Assembly: GCA_019925795.1 (NCBI GenBank)
Contig: CM034311.1
Coordinates: 41,395,472-41,459,471, forward strand
Direction of reading: 5' to 3'
DNA from: Dendrobium chrysotoxum
Taxonomy: Eukaryota; Streptophyta; Magnoliopsida; Asparagales; Orchidaceae
DNA: 64,000 bases
Below the pieces are notes generated by a model. The model was not told the DNA's origin and ran no database searches. It saw only the letters and a list, made by a program, of their open reading frames with translations. This document shows, piece by piece, positions 33,044-45,547 of the stretch; position 1 is the first letter of the stretch, and every line of letters starts with the position of its first letter. A program made the position numbers and the translations under genes.

Positions 33044-35617
33044 TTACTCGAGATATGACTCAACTTCATCATAGTTAAGCAAGACATATAAAGTGGCAAC
33101 TCGCACCTCTTTATCAGTCAAATAGCGCATGGTACTAGCACCTAAGGGTTCACCACTGCCGTTGAATACAGATAAATTTGAGGATTGACCCACTTTTTTA
33201 GGTGCAGTGCTCTGACTTGATTGTGACGTTATTTCAAAGTAATACGAGCAGAACTGAGTTGTCTCGTACATTAAATATGCTTCGCATATTGAGCTTTCAG
33301 GATGCGCTTTGTTCTTAGCAGTCTTCTTAAGTTTATTTAAGTATCTCTCAAAAGGATACATCCACCGATACTGAACTGGTCCACCGACTTTAGCTTCATA
33401 TGGCAAATATATGGGCAGATGCTCCATAGAGTCAAAAAAAGCTGGAGAAAATATCTTCTCAAGTTTACACAGAATAAACGGGATATGCTGCTCCATAAGA
33501 ATCAGGTGCTCTGTATTTAATTTTGAAGAGCATAAATTTTTGAAGAAGATACTCAACTCGATCAAGGACTTCAAAATTTGATCCGGCAGATAACTAAAGG
33601 CAGTTGGTAACAGACATTGCATGAAGATATGACAGTCATGACTCTTCATACCAAATAATCTCCCAGTTCTAATGTCAACACATCTGCTTAGATTTGAAGA
33701 GTATCCATCAGGTACCCGTAAACTCTTCACCCATTCACAAACAGCACGCCTCTACTCTAAAGTCAAAGTGAATGGAGCTTTTGGTTTGAAATATTTTTCA
33801 CTTCCACCATCCCTCAATTCTAATACTTTTCTCCTACAAATCTCCTTTAAGTCCATTCTTGCTTTTATGTTGTCTTTGGATTTATCTTTGATATCCATGA
33901 TTGTATTGAATATATTATCAAAGATATTTTTCTCTATATGCATCACATCTAAGTTATGTCTGATCAAGTTTGTCCTCCAATATGGTAATGACCAAAAAAT
34001 ACTTTTCTTAGTCCCATTGTGGTTGACATTATATCCTGGCAATTTGTAATCAGCTAATGATGGAGATTTCACTATTGTGGGGCTGGATCTGACTCTTTCA
34101 AATATTTCTTCACTAGTAAATTTAGGAGGAGGCAGCAACATAACCATTTTATTCTTGACAAAACTATCCTTATTTCACCTGAAAAGATGATCTGTAGGTA
34201 AGAACATGCGATAACAGTCAAACCAAGTGTTCTTCCCTCCGTGCTTTAAAGTGAACGACTTTGTATGTTCCATGCAAAGTGGACAAGCTAATTTTTCAGA
34301 AGTGTTCCAACCTGAGAGCATACCATATGCGGGAAAATCACTAATTGTCCAAAGTAATGCTACCCTCATAATGAAGTTCTATTTGGTGGAGATGTCATAT
34401 GTACTTATTCCCTCTTCCCATAATAGATTTAAATCATCAATTAACGGTTGTAAGAAAACATCGATCTTTGTTTTTGGATTATGTGGCCTTGGAATGATAA
34501 GCGTCAGAAATATATAAGGAGTAGTCATGCATAACTCTGGTGGAAGATTATATGGTGTGAGTATGACGGACCAACATGAGTAAGGTGAAGCAGACTAACT
34601 AAATGGAGTGAAACCATCTGCGCATAAACCTAATCTTATATTTCTTGATTCTGAGGCGAATGTGGGATATGTACGATCAAAATATTTACAGGCATCTGCT
34701 TCTGATGGATTTGTAATAAACCCTTCCTATGAGATATGTTCTTTATGCCATCTCATATGTTCAGCAGATCTCATTGATGTATATAATCGTTGCAGTCTAG
34801 GAATTATAGGTAAGTAAAATAACCTGTTGGCTGCTATATCCTTCAGCTTTCTTTTCGTGATAGATTTTGATTTAAATCTCGGTGCATTGCAATGATGGCA
34901 TGTAATCTCTGATTGGAAATCTTTGTAGAATAACATGCAACCGTTGACACAACAATCTATCTTTTTGTATGTCAAACCAAGCTTCGAAACCAACTTCTTT
35001 GTCCGATATAAATTTGTGGGAATTATGTTATCTGCTAGATTAGTTTTTTTGAGCAGTCCAATAATTTGATTAAAACAATCACGGGGGATATTATATTCTG
35101 CCTTGATACTTAACATCTTAAGAGCAATAGATAACTCTGAGTGAGTGGTGAAACCTTTCCATATTGGTTGTTGGGAAGCATGCAATAAATCATAAAAATT
35201 TTATGCTTATTTATTAGGTAACTCTTCTGAATATTGTTCAAATTGTGCTCCACTTGCATCATGAATTAAGTCCTCAAGATTAGGTATGATATGCTCTTCC
35301 TCATCTCTAGTAGCACTTGTCGATGGGCAGCATCGAGAATCCAAATGTGGTTCATACTCACTATGAGAAGTCCAATACCAATAATCTGGCATGAAACCTC
35401 GACGATATAGATCAACAGTTACGTCATCTGGGCTAAGGTGCACCTGATTTTTATGTTTAGAATATGGGTAACGAAACTTTCCATTTGAGATGAAGCTGGG
35501 TAGTTGAGAAGCTGTCTGAATAAAAATATGCACCCCTCTAATGAACTCATCAGTTAATGTCTTTCGTCCTTGCGCCAATCGATTATACATCCAACTTCTT
35601 TGAGTTCTGATTTTCAT
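33044..35617 (-). pseudogene. CACTA TNP2 transposase (Transposase_21, DUF4218)
   Basis: One reading frame runs from 35617 to 33044 with no frameshift seen. In order: an N-terminal transposase-associated region (R-S-W-M-Y-N-R, Y-R-R-G-F-M-P-D-Y-W-Y-W-T-S-H-S-E); the TNP2 core with C-V-N-G-C-M-L-F-Y-K and C-H-H-C-N-A-P-R; W-T-I-S-D-F-P-A-Y-G-M-L-S-G-W; L-D-V-M-H-I-E-K-N-I-F-D-N; and a DUF4218 block with K-S-H-D-C-H-I-F-M-Q-C-L-L-P. In-frame stops end codons at plus positions 35207, 34727, 34595, 34379, 34175 and 33752. Each fits loss of a Gln or Arg codon. The enzyme would bind the CACTA ends and cut in the nucleus; here it is dead. Confidence 0.92.
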
Positions 35618-35689
35618 AATATATAGCCTACATATAATATTAATAATAAGGATATAAGTTACGATTACTTGCCAAAACAGTTACATACT

Positions 35690-36655
35690 ACCATTGATAA
35701 AAAGATAGCAAGGTAGTCCTATCTAGGTTTGATGGAGAAATATAGAGAGAATAAGGATGATCTACATTTGATATTTATTAATTTACAGAAAGCATATGAT
35801 AAAGTTCCAAGAACAGCAAGAGAGCTCGAGGATTTGACAAAAATATGTATGTAGGAGCTTTTGGAATCATTTCGTATCCTATCTCTAAGGGTACAACCAC
35901 TTATCCACCTGAGCATCCTCATTTCTGCAATGCTTAACTTAGAATTATGCTACTCTTTTATTGGCCAACATTCGGTACCATAAAGCATTACAGGTCTCAC
36001 CACATCATTAGGCACGCGGTACCGAGCTCGGTACCGATTGCGGTACCACTTGATACCGACAGCAGTACCGCTATCCAGACAGAATAATTTTTCAAGTTCG
36101 AGGGGTACTTTTCTATCACACAATAAGTCCGATGCATTCCTCCACTTCAACCATCCTATTTGGATATCTAAAACGTGTACTCTTATTAATGACCAACATT
36201 CTGCACTTAAAAGAATTGCAGGTCTCACTACCATCTTATAGAATTTTCCCTTAAGTTTGAGAGGGACTTTTATATCACATAATAAGCCCAATGCATTCCT
36301 CCACTTCAACCATCCAACTTGAATTCTACTAATAATATCCACATCTATTTCATTACTCTTAACAATAGACCCAAGATATCTAAAATGTGTGCTCTTATTA
36401 ATGACTTTGATTGCCCAAAGTTACAAACCCCACACTTGATTTATTATTACTAAAATTACACTCCATATATTCAATTTTAGATTTACTCAAATGAAAGCTT
36501 TTAGACTCTAAGGTTGGCCTACATAGTTCAAGTTTACCTTCAACTCCCTCTCTAGTCTTATCAACAAGAAGAATATCATCAGCAAAAAGTATACACCAAT
36601 GTACATCCTCTTGTAAATGTCTAGTGAAAACATCTATGACTAAAGCCAAAAAGCA
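35690..36655. mobile_element. rearranged RTE LINE fragments nested in the CACTA element
   Basis: A plus-strand piece (about 35725-35825) reads L-M-E-K-Y-R-E-N-K-D-D then Q-K-A-Y-D-K-V-P-R, mid-RT. From 35870 to 36649 the minus strand reads late RT (F-A-D-D near 36585, L-G-N-Q) and then the W-L-K-W-R-N-A block twice (near 36300 and 36140), so at least two LINE copies were joined. A filler rich in GGTACCG words lies at 36010-36075. Confidence 0.8.
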
Positions 36656-37035
36656 GGAATGCGAAAGGGAGAAAGTTACCTAAACAGCAAGCGACCAAAC
36701 GTCAACGGAGCGAAGTCCACCAGCGCGCGTCAAGGAGAGAAGTTGATCTGCGTCCAAGGAGACAAGTTCGTCAAATTAGGACGAACTGACCAGAGCAAAC
36801 GGAGCGAAGAATGTGAAAGGGAGAAAGTTACGCACATAGCGCGACCGGCACGGGCGAGGCTGAAGAGGGACGTCGTCGAAGGAGGTCGAGGGTAGGGTCG
36901 TCGTCGAAGGAGCTCGATCGAGCGAGGGAGGGACGTTGTCGACTGAGCTTGAGGGCTGGCGCGTCGTCGTCGACAGAGTAGACTTCGTTGAAGCAGCGAA
37001 CGACCTAAAGCAGAATGAGCTGAAGTCGAGGGCAC
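36656..37035. other. GC-rich 5' region of the CACTA element
   Basis: Compositionally distinct (GC-rich, many CGTC/GTCG words), with a duplicated GAAAGGGAGAAAGTTAC block at about 36664 and 36816. Open frames here in both strands have no recognisable domain; probably leader or captured sequence. Confidence 0.45.
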
Positions 37036-37039
37036 GGGG

Positions 37040-37370
37040 CCGATATATTAAAATTACCGACGTATTTTCCGTCGAAAAATACGTCGAAAATTTTACCGGT
37101 GGATTATTTGCCGGTAATACTTCGTCGGGTTTTAATTAACCCGGCGGTAAATCTGCCAGAATATCCACCGGACATTATCGGCGGAATATGCGTCAGTATA
37201 TTGAAAACACCGGCGCAATTCTGGTGGTTCTACCGCCGAAAAATTACCGACGGTCTTTCCGCCAGCAAGTCCGCCGTAAGAGTACCGACGGAACAATCCG
37301 CCAGAAATGTCGTCGTTGATTCCGGTGTAACTATTTTCGCTGAAAATTTTGCCAGTATTTCATTATTTTC
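37040..37370. promoter_or_regulatory. CACTA subterminal repeat array, right end
   Basis: Same CCGGCGG / CCGACGG words as at the left end, continuing to the CACTATAGGAAAA terminus read on the minus strand. Confidence 0.8.
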
Positions 37371-37378
37371 CTATAGTG

Positions 37379-37952
37379 ACAGTAGCAGTCATATGATCAT
37401 TGGATAAGTGTAGAAATAATAAAATTTATATACAGTAGTAATAGAATATATAAATAGTAAAATACTATAGTACAGAAGTCAATAAAGCAGTAAATCAGTA
37501 CGAGTGTCAAATCTATAAAGTAATCGTCATATCTGTAATGCTAATTAGTACAAAAATTGTATAAATTATCAAATAAAAATATCAGTAAAGACTGTTAAAA
37601 TAAAATCATTATAGTAAAATCATATAGGAATATATATAGGCTATCAAGTTATTCTATATTAATATCAAATCAGTATTTTACATGTTTAGTATATCACATG
37701 CTTATTGTACAGTGAATCAGTAGTATTAATATATAAATCGGTAACAATAACAATGCAGTAAAATAGTGCAATAATAGTAAATCAGTAGTACTAATAAATC
37801 AGTACAGTAATAAGAATAATGCCTCAAAACATGCATTTCAGTAGTCACACTAAACAAGTAAGAAGTCATGACTATCACTGTATTTTTCAATGTTAGTATC
37901 AGTGTTAGTAAACTATTGGCTCAGTGAATAGAGTCATCACTCTTTGCCCGTC
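37379..37952. other. non-coding spacer with CAGTA/AATCAGTA words
   Basis: AT-rich with loosely repeated AGTA and AATCAGTA words, no coding signal. Confidence 0.5.
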
Positions 37953-37960
37953 GGCATAGT

Positions 37961-38502
37961 TAGGGGTGTCAAAATCGGGTTTCGGGTCGGGTTCAGGTCG
38001 AACCCGAACTAACTCGGGATTTAAACGGGTCAACCCTAACCCGACCCGGGTATGTTAACGGGACAGAAATTCGGACCCGAACCTGACCCGTCTGGTTGGC
38101 GGGTTGACCCGACCCGACCCCAACCAAGTAAGTTTCTGGCGGCGGTGAAATGGCGGGCTGCTGCGGCCGGTGGACGGTGAGCTACAGGCGGGCGAGCACG
38201 GATGCGAGCGGGCATGCGAGCACTACTGAGCTGGCAGGCGCGGGCACGCGCGGGCTAGTATGGACACTAGCGCCTTGGGAGCGCGCGGACGCGTGCAGGT
38301 AGCCTCGGGAAGGGTGCTGGCAGGGCGGACAGGCTCGGGCAGGGTGCGGGCAACACATTTTAAACGGGTTTCTGGGTTGACCCGGCAACCCGACCAGTCA
38401 ACCCAAACCCGACCCATTTTGAAATCGGGTCGGGTCTGACCCAAAATTTCTGAGCCGGGTTCGAGTTGGGTTTTCATGTCGTGTCAAATATTGACACCCA
38501 TA
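37961..38502 (+). mobile_element. CGGGT-rich hAT-type non-autonomous element, best copy
   Basis: Ends TAGGGGTGTCAA at 37961 and TTGACACCCATA at 38502, inverted repeats differing at one or two bases. Flanking 8-mers GGCATAGT (37953-37960) and GGCATAAT (38503-38510) match at seven of eight bases, the duplication length of hAT elements. Interior: strings of GGGTCGGGTT / AACCCGACCC words on both sides of a GC-rich centre; no transposase. Confidence 0.85.
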
Positions 38503-41291
38503 GGCATAATAATAATCTCCTTATAACTCCCAACCAGTGTATCACGTAAATTAGAAGAGGATAACACCAAACCATTTTATTTAAAGGAAAGCCCGTCTGC
38601 CCATCATCATGTACATGTCAGTCAGTCTCCAACCAACGGGTCAACTAGTCTTTACTTGTCTTTCATATGACACATGTATTAATATCACAATAGTATAATA
38701 GTAATAACGACTAGCTATTACTTAAGCACATATCCACATACATTTATAATATATATCGCAACAAATAAAGCATAATTGAACATAATTCAAAAAATGCCAA
38801 AATGTACTAACGGTAGACAATAAAAATCATATTGAGCAAAAATTCTCATTTTCAGAATTTAAGTGAATAACTAAATATTCCATAAAATAACATTCTGAAG
38901 CTTTAGTTGAACTAAATCACTATTTTTAGACGTCAAAATAAATTTCTGAGTAGGTAAAAATTACTTTATTTTCAAAATCACTGGTGAAAAATTTTAAATA
39001 AATACTCAAAATATTCATAATCTCGATATCTATAACATACAAAAACTTAAGCAGTGAAAGTTTTGCCAATACAAAGTTCTTCATGTTTTTCTAGAATGGA
39101 AACACAAATTTGATCATAAAAATATCAAAAACATAAAATTTTTGAAATCAGAAATAGTGTAAATGTTCCTTACAGTGAGACTAGCAAATATCCCAACTAA
39201 CCCGATTGACGAAAATCACTCCACGACCTCCAAATCTCAAAATTATTTTTCTCTCTACTCACAAATCTCTCTAATTCTCCCTAAAATGTTCTCTGGCTGA
39301 GAAATGAAAAAAAAAATGAAAAGGATTTTTAAATAAATTAGTTTAGTGGTATTAGAAATTTAAGATTTAAATAATAATATAATTATTTAATTAATTTTAT
39401 TTTTAGTATAAAATTTAAAATTTATAAAAAAATAACCATAAAATAAATTATTTTATTTAAAAAAGATTGGTGAAATTGATTTGCAAATCGGACACCTGAC
39501 GGTCTCAAAATCCTCATTTGTACCGATAGGTGTCAATTTCTTAAGGAATTTCACCGGCGCCCAAAAAGTACGAAAAAATTTGTGCAAGTAAAATGCTACA
39601 ATCAAAATATTACGGTGAAGACGGATTGCGATTTAGAGTTATAATGACTCCAGAAAAAATTTACAAAGTCAAAATACAGGTTCTTACAAAAGGTCTTGAT
39701 GTAATTAATGCCATCTTCGTATTTTAAAAAAATGAAGTAAATTTGTATATTGAAAGACACAATGTTGCGACGCCACCAACCTAGCGTCACAGTGCCACTT
39801 CCCAACGTAGTAGCGCTCAATATGCAATACCACTGAGCTGACAAATAAAGAGGGCAACCCAACATCGCCGCATTTTTTAGCGCCACAACACCCCCAAGGG
39901 CAACTCCTTACTTCACATTTTCATTCCAATTTCAAATTATAAGCTTTATGTTTTCAAACCAAATTAACATAAACATGACTTTAAAATTTTTTCAAGATTT
40001 TAATGATATTAAATAACTTACAAATCTGATTAGATCTAATTTGGGTCATCATGTGATTCAATTATTGTATAAGTAATTATTACAGGGATGACCCATACTG
40101 CAACCTCTATTAAATGCAATATGTAATGAAGGTTTTTCTTGGGATGCATATTTAAATTCTTGGTTGACCTCCTAAGCAAGGTTGATCTCTCACTACACAA
40201 AAGTGAGTAAAACTTATCAAGGTTAATGCCCTATAGGGTAATGCAGACGAGAATTTTGAAGGCATGGTATGTGGGCAGAAGGCCATTAAGGGTGCATTGT
40301 ATGGTGACTTTAAGGTCTAATGATGCTATTGCTTCAACTACAATGTCTACTTTGAATTTGGTTGGTGATAAATATTAGGTCATGGAATGATCTTTCATGG
40401 AGAGATTTTGGAGTTAGTTTTTGAGTTTAATGATGCACAATTGATTGGTTGATTGTACTCAATTATTGACTATTTCATTATAAGAGTGAACATTTTGGAT
40501 ATGAGGTAAAAGAGAGGAGGTGATGGTGGAGTATAGCGTGACAGCCAAGTTTTGGTCAATTAGCAACCATAGATTATAGCTAGGATTGATGGTCATTGTT
40601 CCTTCTATAGTGAAAATGTGTTTGTTGGGGCAAGGTTTGGATCCATCCAAGTATCAATCAAAACCATTGGCGCATAAAATCTTGAGAACGTCAGACCGCT
40701 AAGTAGGACAATTATCTAAAATTTGCTAGGTGTTGATTATGTTCTTTACATTGGACATCAGAAACCTGAGTTGGGAGGAAATAGCTACAACACTTAACTT
40801 TGAGTGGGGTGTTGTCTTTGCTAACAGGGCTATTGTTGGTGGAGTGATCGAAACATTGTCTTTATAGATGACAGAATGGATCAAGTTGCAAAGATTTAGA
40901 GAAGAATGGAATACCATGAGGAAAATTTCATTGATACAATAAAAAAAGTTGAAGTTTAGGAGAAGAAGAATTGAGTGAGAGTTGCTAACATACATAGAGG
41001 AATTTGGAGAAAATGAACTATTTTTTCATCACATTTTCAATAATGTATTACATAATATATATAAAGACATTAGAGAAATTGTAGAATTAGTTAATACAAT
41101 AGGCAGTGACGAATAAAGTGTTTGGACGGTGATGATTTGAGATTTTTTTATTATTGGGCGTCGGATATCGACCACATGGTTGAAAGTGGTAAATGACTGA
41201 TCATAAAGTTTATAAAAATTTGATTCTACAATATGGTTTCTATTATCAACAATTCTCAACATAATAAATAATTTTTTATCAAAGTGATTAA
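38503..41291. other. non-coding DNA with old retroelement-like block
   Basis: No supported gene. At about 39740-39890 there are AGCGCCACAAC/ CAGTGCCACT words like those at 9130-9600, suggesting a reversed remnant of the same family. Frames at 40726-41262 lack any recognisable domain. Confidence 0.45.
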
Positions 41292-41421
41292 GGCTTCATC
41301 TGGGATAGCTTTCTTATTGCTTTTTAAAGTAATTTTTTTGTACAAAAATTTCTAGTTTAAAAAATTTTTATAATAAAAAATTATTTTAGAAAACAATAAG
41401 AAAGTTGTCCCAAATGAAACC
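41292..41421. mobile_element. Tourist-like MITE (PIF/Harbinger), 130 bp
   Basis: Termini GGCTTCATCTGGGA and TCCCAAATGAAACC are inverted repeats; TAA flanks both sides (41289-41291 and 41422-41424), the 3-bp TWA duplication of PIF/Harbinger elements. Confidence 0.75.
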
Positions 41422-41424
41422 TAA

Positions 41425-44400
41425 CAATATCCACCTAAATACTAATTGTCTGTATGATGATAAGTTTCATTATTATTATTTTTATTTTTAATATTTGAAT
41501 TACATATATAATATAGTCAGATGCAAGAGAATAATATATTTCTTGATGGAAATAATTTTAGCATTGTGTACCTCGGCTGCTTTACTCTGTAGAAACAACT
41601 AAACTGGGCCTTTTTTTTAAACGACCGGTCAAAATTGCTTTCATAACTATTAAACGGGCCGGAAGCATGGACCAAATTGCTTAGGGCCTATACATTTAGC
41701 CCAATTGCTTCAGCACAATTGCGGCCCATTTATTTCTATTGAAGCTGACAGGACAAGTTAAAACCTAAACATTTTGTGTTTTTATGGAAAAAAATTGTGA
41801 TGATTTTCATCCAAATTAATATAAAATATTATCATATATTAATTTTATAATATATTTATTATACTTATCATACATAAATATATACATATTGTATTATTTT
41901 GCTATATTTTTCACGGCATCTATTTTTTTATATTTACATATATCAAGAAAAAATAAAGTTATAAATTTTTTTCACATATATTATATAAGTGCCACGTGTT
42001 AAATTCTTAAGCCCGTCGTACAAAAAATTAGTCACAAACACAAATTAATTTTTATTATTATTGAGCTAAATAAATGCTTGGAGATCAATTTTTTTTAATA
42101 TTTTTGTGCAATATATTATAAATAAACCCCAAACACGAAAAACTTTGTGAATGATACCCAAAAGTTATATTTCTAAATTATATATAATTCATTTTTATTT
42201 TAGCATATGAAATGAATAATTATTGCATAATCATATATCTAATATTAAATTTAGATCAAAATAAATTAATTTTAATTATTCTTTATCATCTTCAAAGGAG
42301 ATTTATTTAAAATTTACCAATAAGTTATTGAAACTATGTATAAATTATGATAACTATATACCTAAACTTTCTTAAAATACCCCAAAACTATATTCATAAA
42401 TCATAATAAAGAAATGTTTATTATATAATTATATGTGAATTAATTTTGATTATTCTTAATCTTCCATTTAAATCATTACTTTAACTCAATATTAATTTTA
42501 TAATTTCCCCCAAAATATTACTTTTTAACCATATAATCCAAGGGATTATAAAGATATTATTTACATTAAAAATGTTTAAATTGCATTTTGGTTTTAGTGG
42601 TCTAGTGGCAATCCAAGTAGACTATAATAATTCTCTTTAATTATGGAGTAGTTAGCCTTACATCACTATTTTTTGTTCATCAACTATTAATAAACAAGTA
42701 GATAATGAGACAATATCTTTCCATATCTTTACATTTAAAAGAAAATTAAGAAATTATTGTTCATACTTAGAGAAATTAATTTTATAATTAGTTCAAACTA
42801 ATAAGGATTAATAATTATATAAGGCTTGCCAGTTGGTCTTCACATGAAGATTTATTTATTGGACTTTAACAAAAATTAATCATAAGTTTTGTTTATCTAT
42901 TTTTGTTATATTTTATTTATAAATTATAAATTATTAAAAATGATCATTAGTGAAAGATTATGTGCTAATGGACTATAATGCTTTGTTTTAATTATTATTA
43001 ATTGACCTATATTGATTATTTTTATTTTATTTTAATGATGATAATACTTTTAGGATAGTGGCTTAAGGCAAATTTGTCAAAAGCCCTTCCAAGTTGCAAT
43101 TGACTTTGAACTAAACTTTTCATCAAAGTCTAATTAAATGCAAAATTATAAATTAATTAGAGTGATAAAAAATAATTATTTTAAATGATAAAAGAAGAGA
43201 AATAAAAGTAAAAAAAAAAGATATACATTTATTATTCAAAGAATAAAAATGTATTGTCTCCACCTAATTATTTAACATATATATTTTTAGTATTTAATAT
43301 TTAATATTTTTGTAATTAAAAAAAATAATATGTGGTTAGGTGGTGTCTTATTATAGCTAGCCTTCTGATTATTTGACTGCAATTGCCTAATTAGATAATT
43401 GATTGTTTGTGGCCAGATAGATTTCTTTTTTTAGTTAGCTAGCTTAGATTAGATTATGACATGTTACTAACTCTTGGAATTAAGAGTTTGATTAGTCAAA
43501 TGATAATTTTAACATGCATTAATAAGTAATTATAACCTTTAATGAAGCTCGTGTTGGTGGACTAAGCGAGGCCACGGTTCAAATTGATATAAATAAAGCG
43601 GTTTGTTTGGGATGACTGCAGCTTTTTGTAAAGACGGTGTGGAACTATTCCGGAATAACATTTTTAAAATATATTGTGGATATTATAAATATATTATTTA
43701 TAAAAATATAACCGTTGTTTTCTTAATACTAATAGAAACTAGCAAATCTAATCGTAAAAAGCAACTTACTATCATATAAATTTATAAAAATTCAGCCAAT
43801 TCTGATTTGAAAAGCAAAATAATGAGAAATTTATCGTGTATTATAATAAGGTTTGATTATAGACGCACAAATAATTTTATATGATAAAAATCATGCAATA
43901 ATATTATCTTTTTAATTAAAATGTTTTAATACAATAAAATTTTGATAATCATCTGCATTATATTTATTTTCAATAAGATAAATCTCATATGTGAGAATTT
44001 ACAAGTTTTTTTTTTCTGTTCTAAAGATAGCAATTTTTTTGGTCTCCTGCATCAATTTATTTATAGATATCAATAGATTTGGTATGTTGAAGCTGTGTCA
44101 TTTCTCACTGCTCATCAAAAATAAAATTAAATGTGAGGATGTATTAAAAAATATATCTTAGCTCTTTAATAATTAAATAATGAAATTGGGATTTGTTTGG
44201 GGTGGACTTAGTTTTTTATATAGTTAGTTGTAAAATTGTTGTAGGAAAAATAATTTTTAAGAAGTGTTATAAATTTTTTTTAAGAAAAATATGAAAGGTG
44301 GGTTTCTTATAATTATTATATTCTGGTAGATTTAACTGTAATAAATAACTTTCAACCTAAATTTTTTTATTTGACTCAACTTTCTCACAGATTTATTTTT

Positions 44401-44445
44401 CAAGCCAGAGACGTGCGCATTTTCAATTCACTATTAATTTCTCGT
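41425..44445. other. very AT-rich non-coding DNA
   Basis: No gene seen. A segment at about 43601-43830 resembles the MITE at 47970 (shared GTTTGGGATGACTGCAGC / GTTTGGAATAACTACAGC start and a TTTGAAAAGCAAA block) but its ends are worn. Confidence 0.5.
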
Positions 44446-45496
44446 TGTTTTTTAAAAGAATCTATAATGGAAAGATGTTTCTCCAATTACACGCACACAC
44501 AGATAGATATATATAAGGTTGTCATAATTGGGTCACAGGTCGGGTTCGGGTTCAACTCGAAACTGACCGACATAAGCTGACCAAATCCGAACCCGACCCA
44601 TTTTTGCAAAAGGGTTCAGTATTTCAACCCGAACCGTAGACCAATTTTGATTCAAAAACAGGCAAGTGCGACGACAACCGTGGTCAGGGGTGAACTTGGA
44701 CTATGAGGCCGCAGGCAGAGTGAGTCGGTGAGGTCGTTTTTTTTAAAAAAATATATAATGGAAAGATGTTTTTCCAATTACACGCACACAAAAACAGATA
44801 TATATATAGGGATGTCATAATCGGGTCACAAGTCGGGTTCGGGTTCAACTCGAAATTGACCGATATAAGTTGACCAAATCCGAACCCGACCCATTTTTGC
44901 AAAAGGGTAAGTTATTTCAACCCGAACCATAGACCCAATTTGATTCAAAAACAGGCAAGTGCGATGGCAACCGTGGTCAGGGGTGAACTGGGACTGTGAA
45001 GCCGCAGGCGGAGTGAGTCGGTGAGGTCGTTTAGTTGAGCACTTGAGGCACTGAAGCCGCAGGTAGGCAAGCTCCTGCCGTCGTCGTTGTCATTACTTCC
45101 AATCCAACTCCAGAACGGACGGCGAGCTCCCTCCTGTCGTCGTTGTTGCTTCCGATCCAACTACAAAAGCAAAACAGTGAGCTCCCTGCCTTCGGCCCAT
45201 CAGCGTTGTTGCTTCTGATCCAACTGTAGATGAACAACAAGCTCGACCTCAATTGTTGTGTCTTCCGACCCAACAAGAAGGAACGTCATCAAAGGAGGCG
45301 AAGAACGATGAGAGAAGAGGAAAAGCAAACCCTAGTCACTGTCGTCGGCCATTTGTCATCGTTGCTTCCGATACAACCCTTCCGACTTCCGTCACATAAG
45401 GAGATGAATCGGGTCTGTGCTGGGAAATTGGGTTAGTCCAGGGCAATTTTAGGTTAGCGGGTTGAAAGAATTTTCGTGTCGGATTTTCGGATCGTG
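44446..45496 (+). mobile_element. CGGGT-rich hAT-type element with tandem duplication of its left end
   Basis: The left end plus 60-70 bp of flank is duplicated in tandem with a 291-bp period: copy A about 44446-44738 and copy B about 44737-45032, both with AATGGAAAGATGTTT, CCAATTACACGCACA and then GTCATAATYGGGTCAC. The remaining GC-rich core and right end follow copy B only, reaching GGATCGTGTCAAA at 45489-45500, where a TA repeat replaces the terminus. Confidence 0.72.
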
Positions 45497-45497
45497 T

Positions 45498-45500
<3 letters not shown>

Positions 45501-45545
<45 letters not shown>
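45501..45545. repeat. (TA)n microsatellite
   Basis: About 22 TA units at the right end of the hAT-type element. Confidence 0.94.

Positions 45546-45547
<2 letters not shown>

Larger units (their letters stand above)
29632..37378 (-). mobile_element. CACTA (En/Spm) transposon, 7.7 kb, two decayed genes
   Basis: Ends are CACTACAGGAAAA at 29632 and its reverse-complement partner TTTTCCTATAGTG ending at 37378. Three-base flanks are GCA and ACA, an imperfect target duplication. Subterminal regions (29650-30050 and 37040-37370) are packed with CCGGCGGA / CCGACGGA / TCCGCCGG words in both orientations, as expected of transposase-binding arrays. Two minus-strand genes lie between. LINE debris is nested at 35690-36655. 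Many premature stops show it is not autonomous now. Confidence 0.95.

Noticed and set aside
40726..41262. Two minus-strand frames of 77-89 codons
   Set aside because: Low-complexity, no recognisable domain, no splice or codon-use support.
42585..42640. tRNA-Gly-like GTGGTCTAGTGGCA
   Set aside because: Similarity ends after the D-arm-like word; no anticodon stem, T-arm or acceptor pairing could be found.
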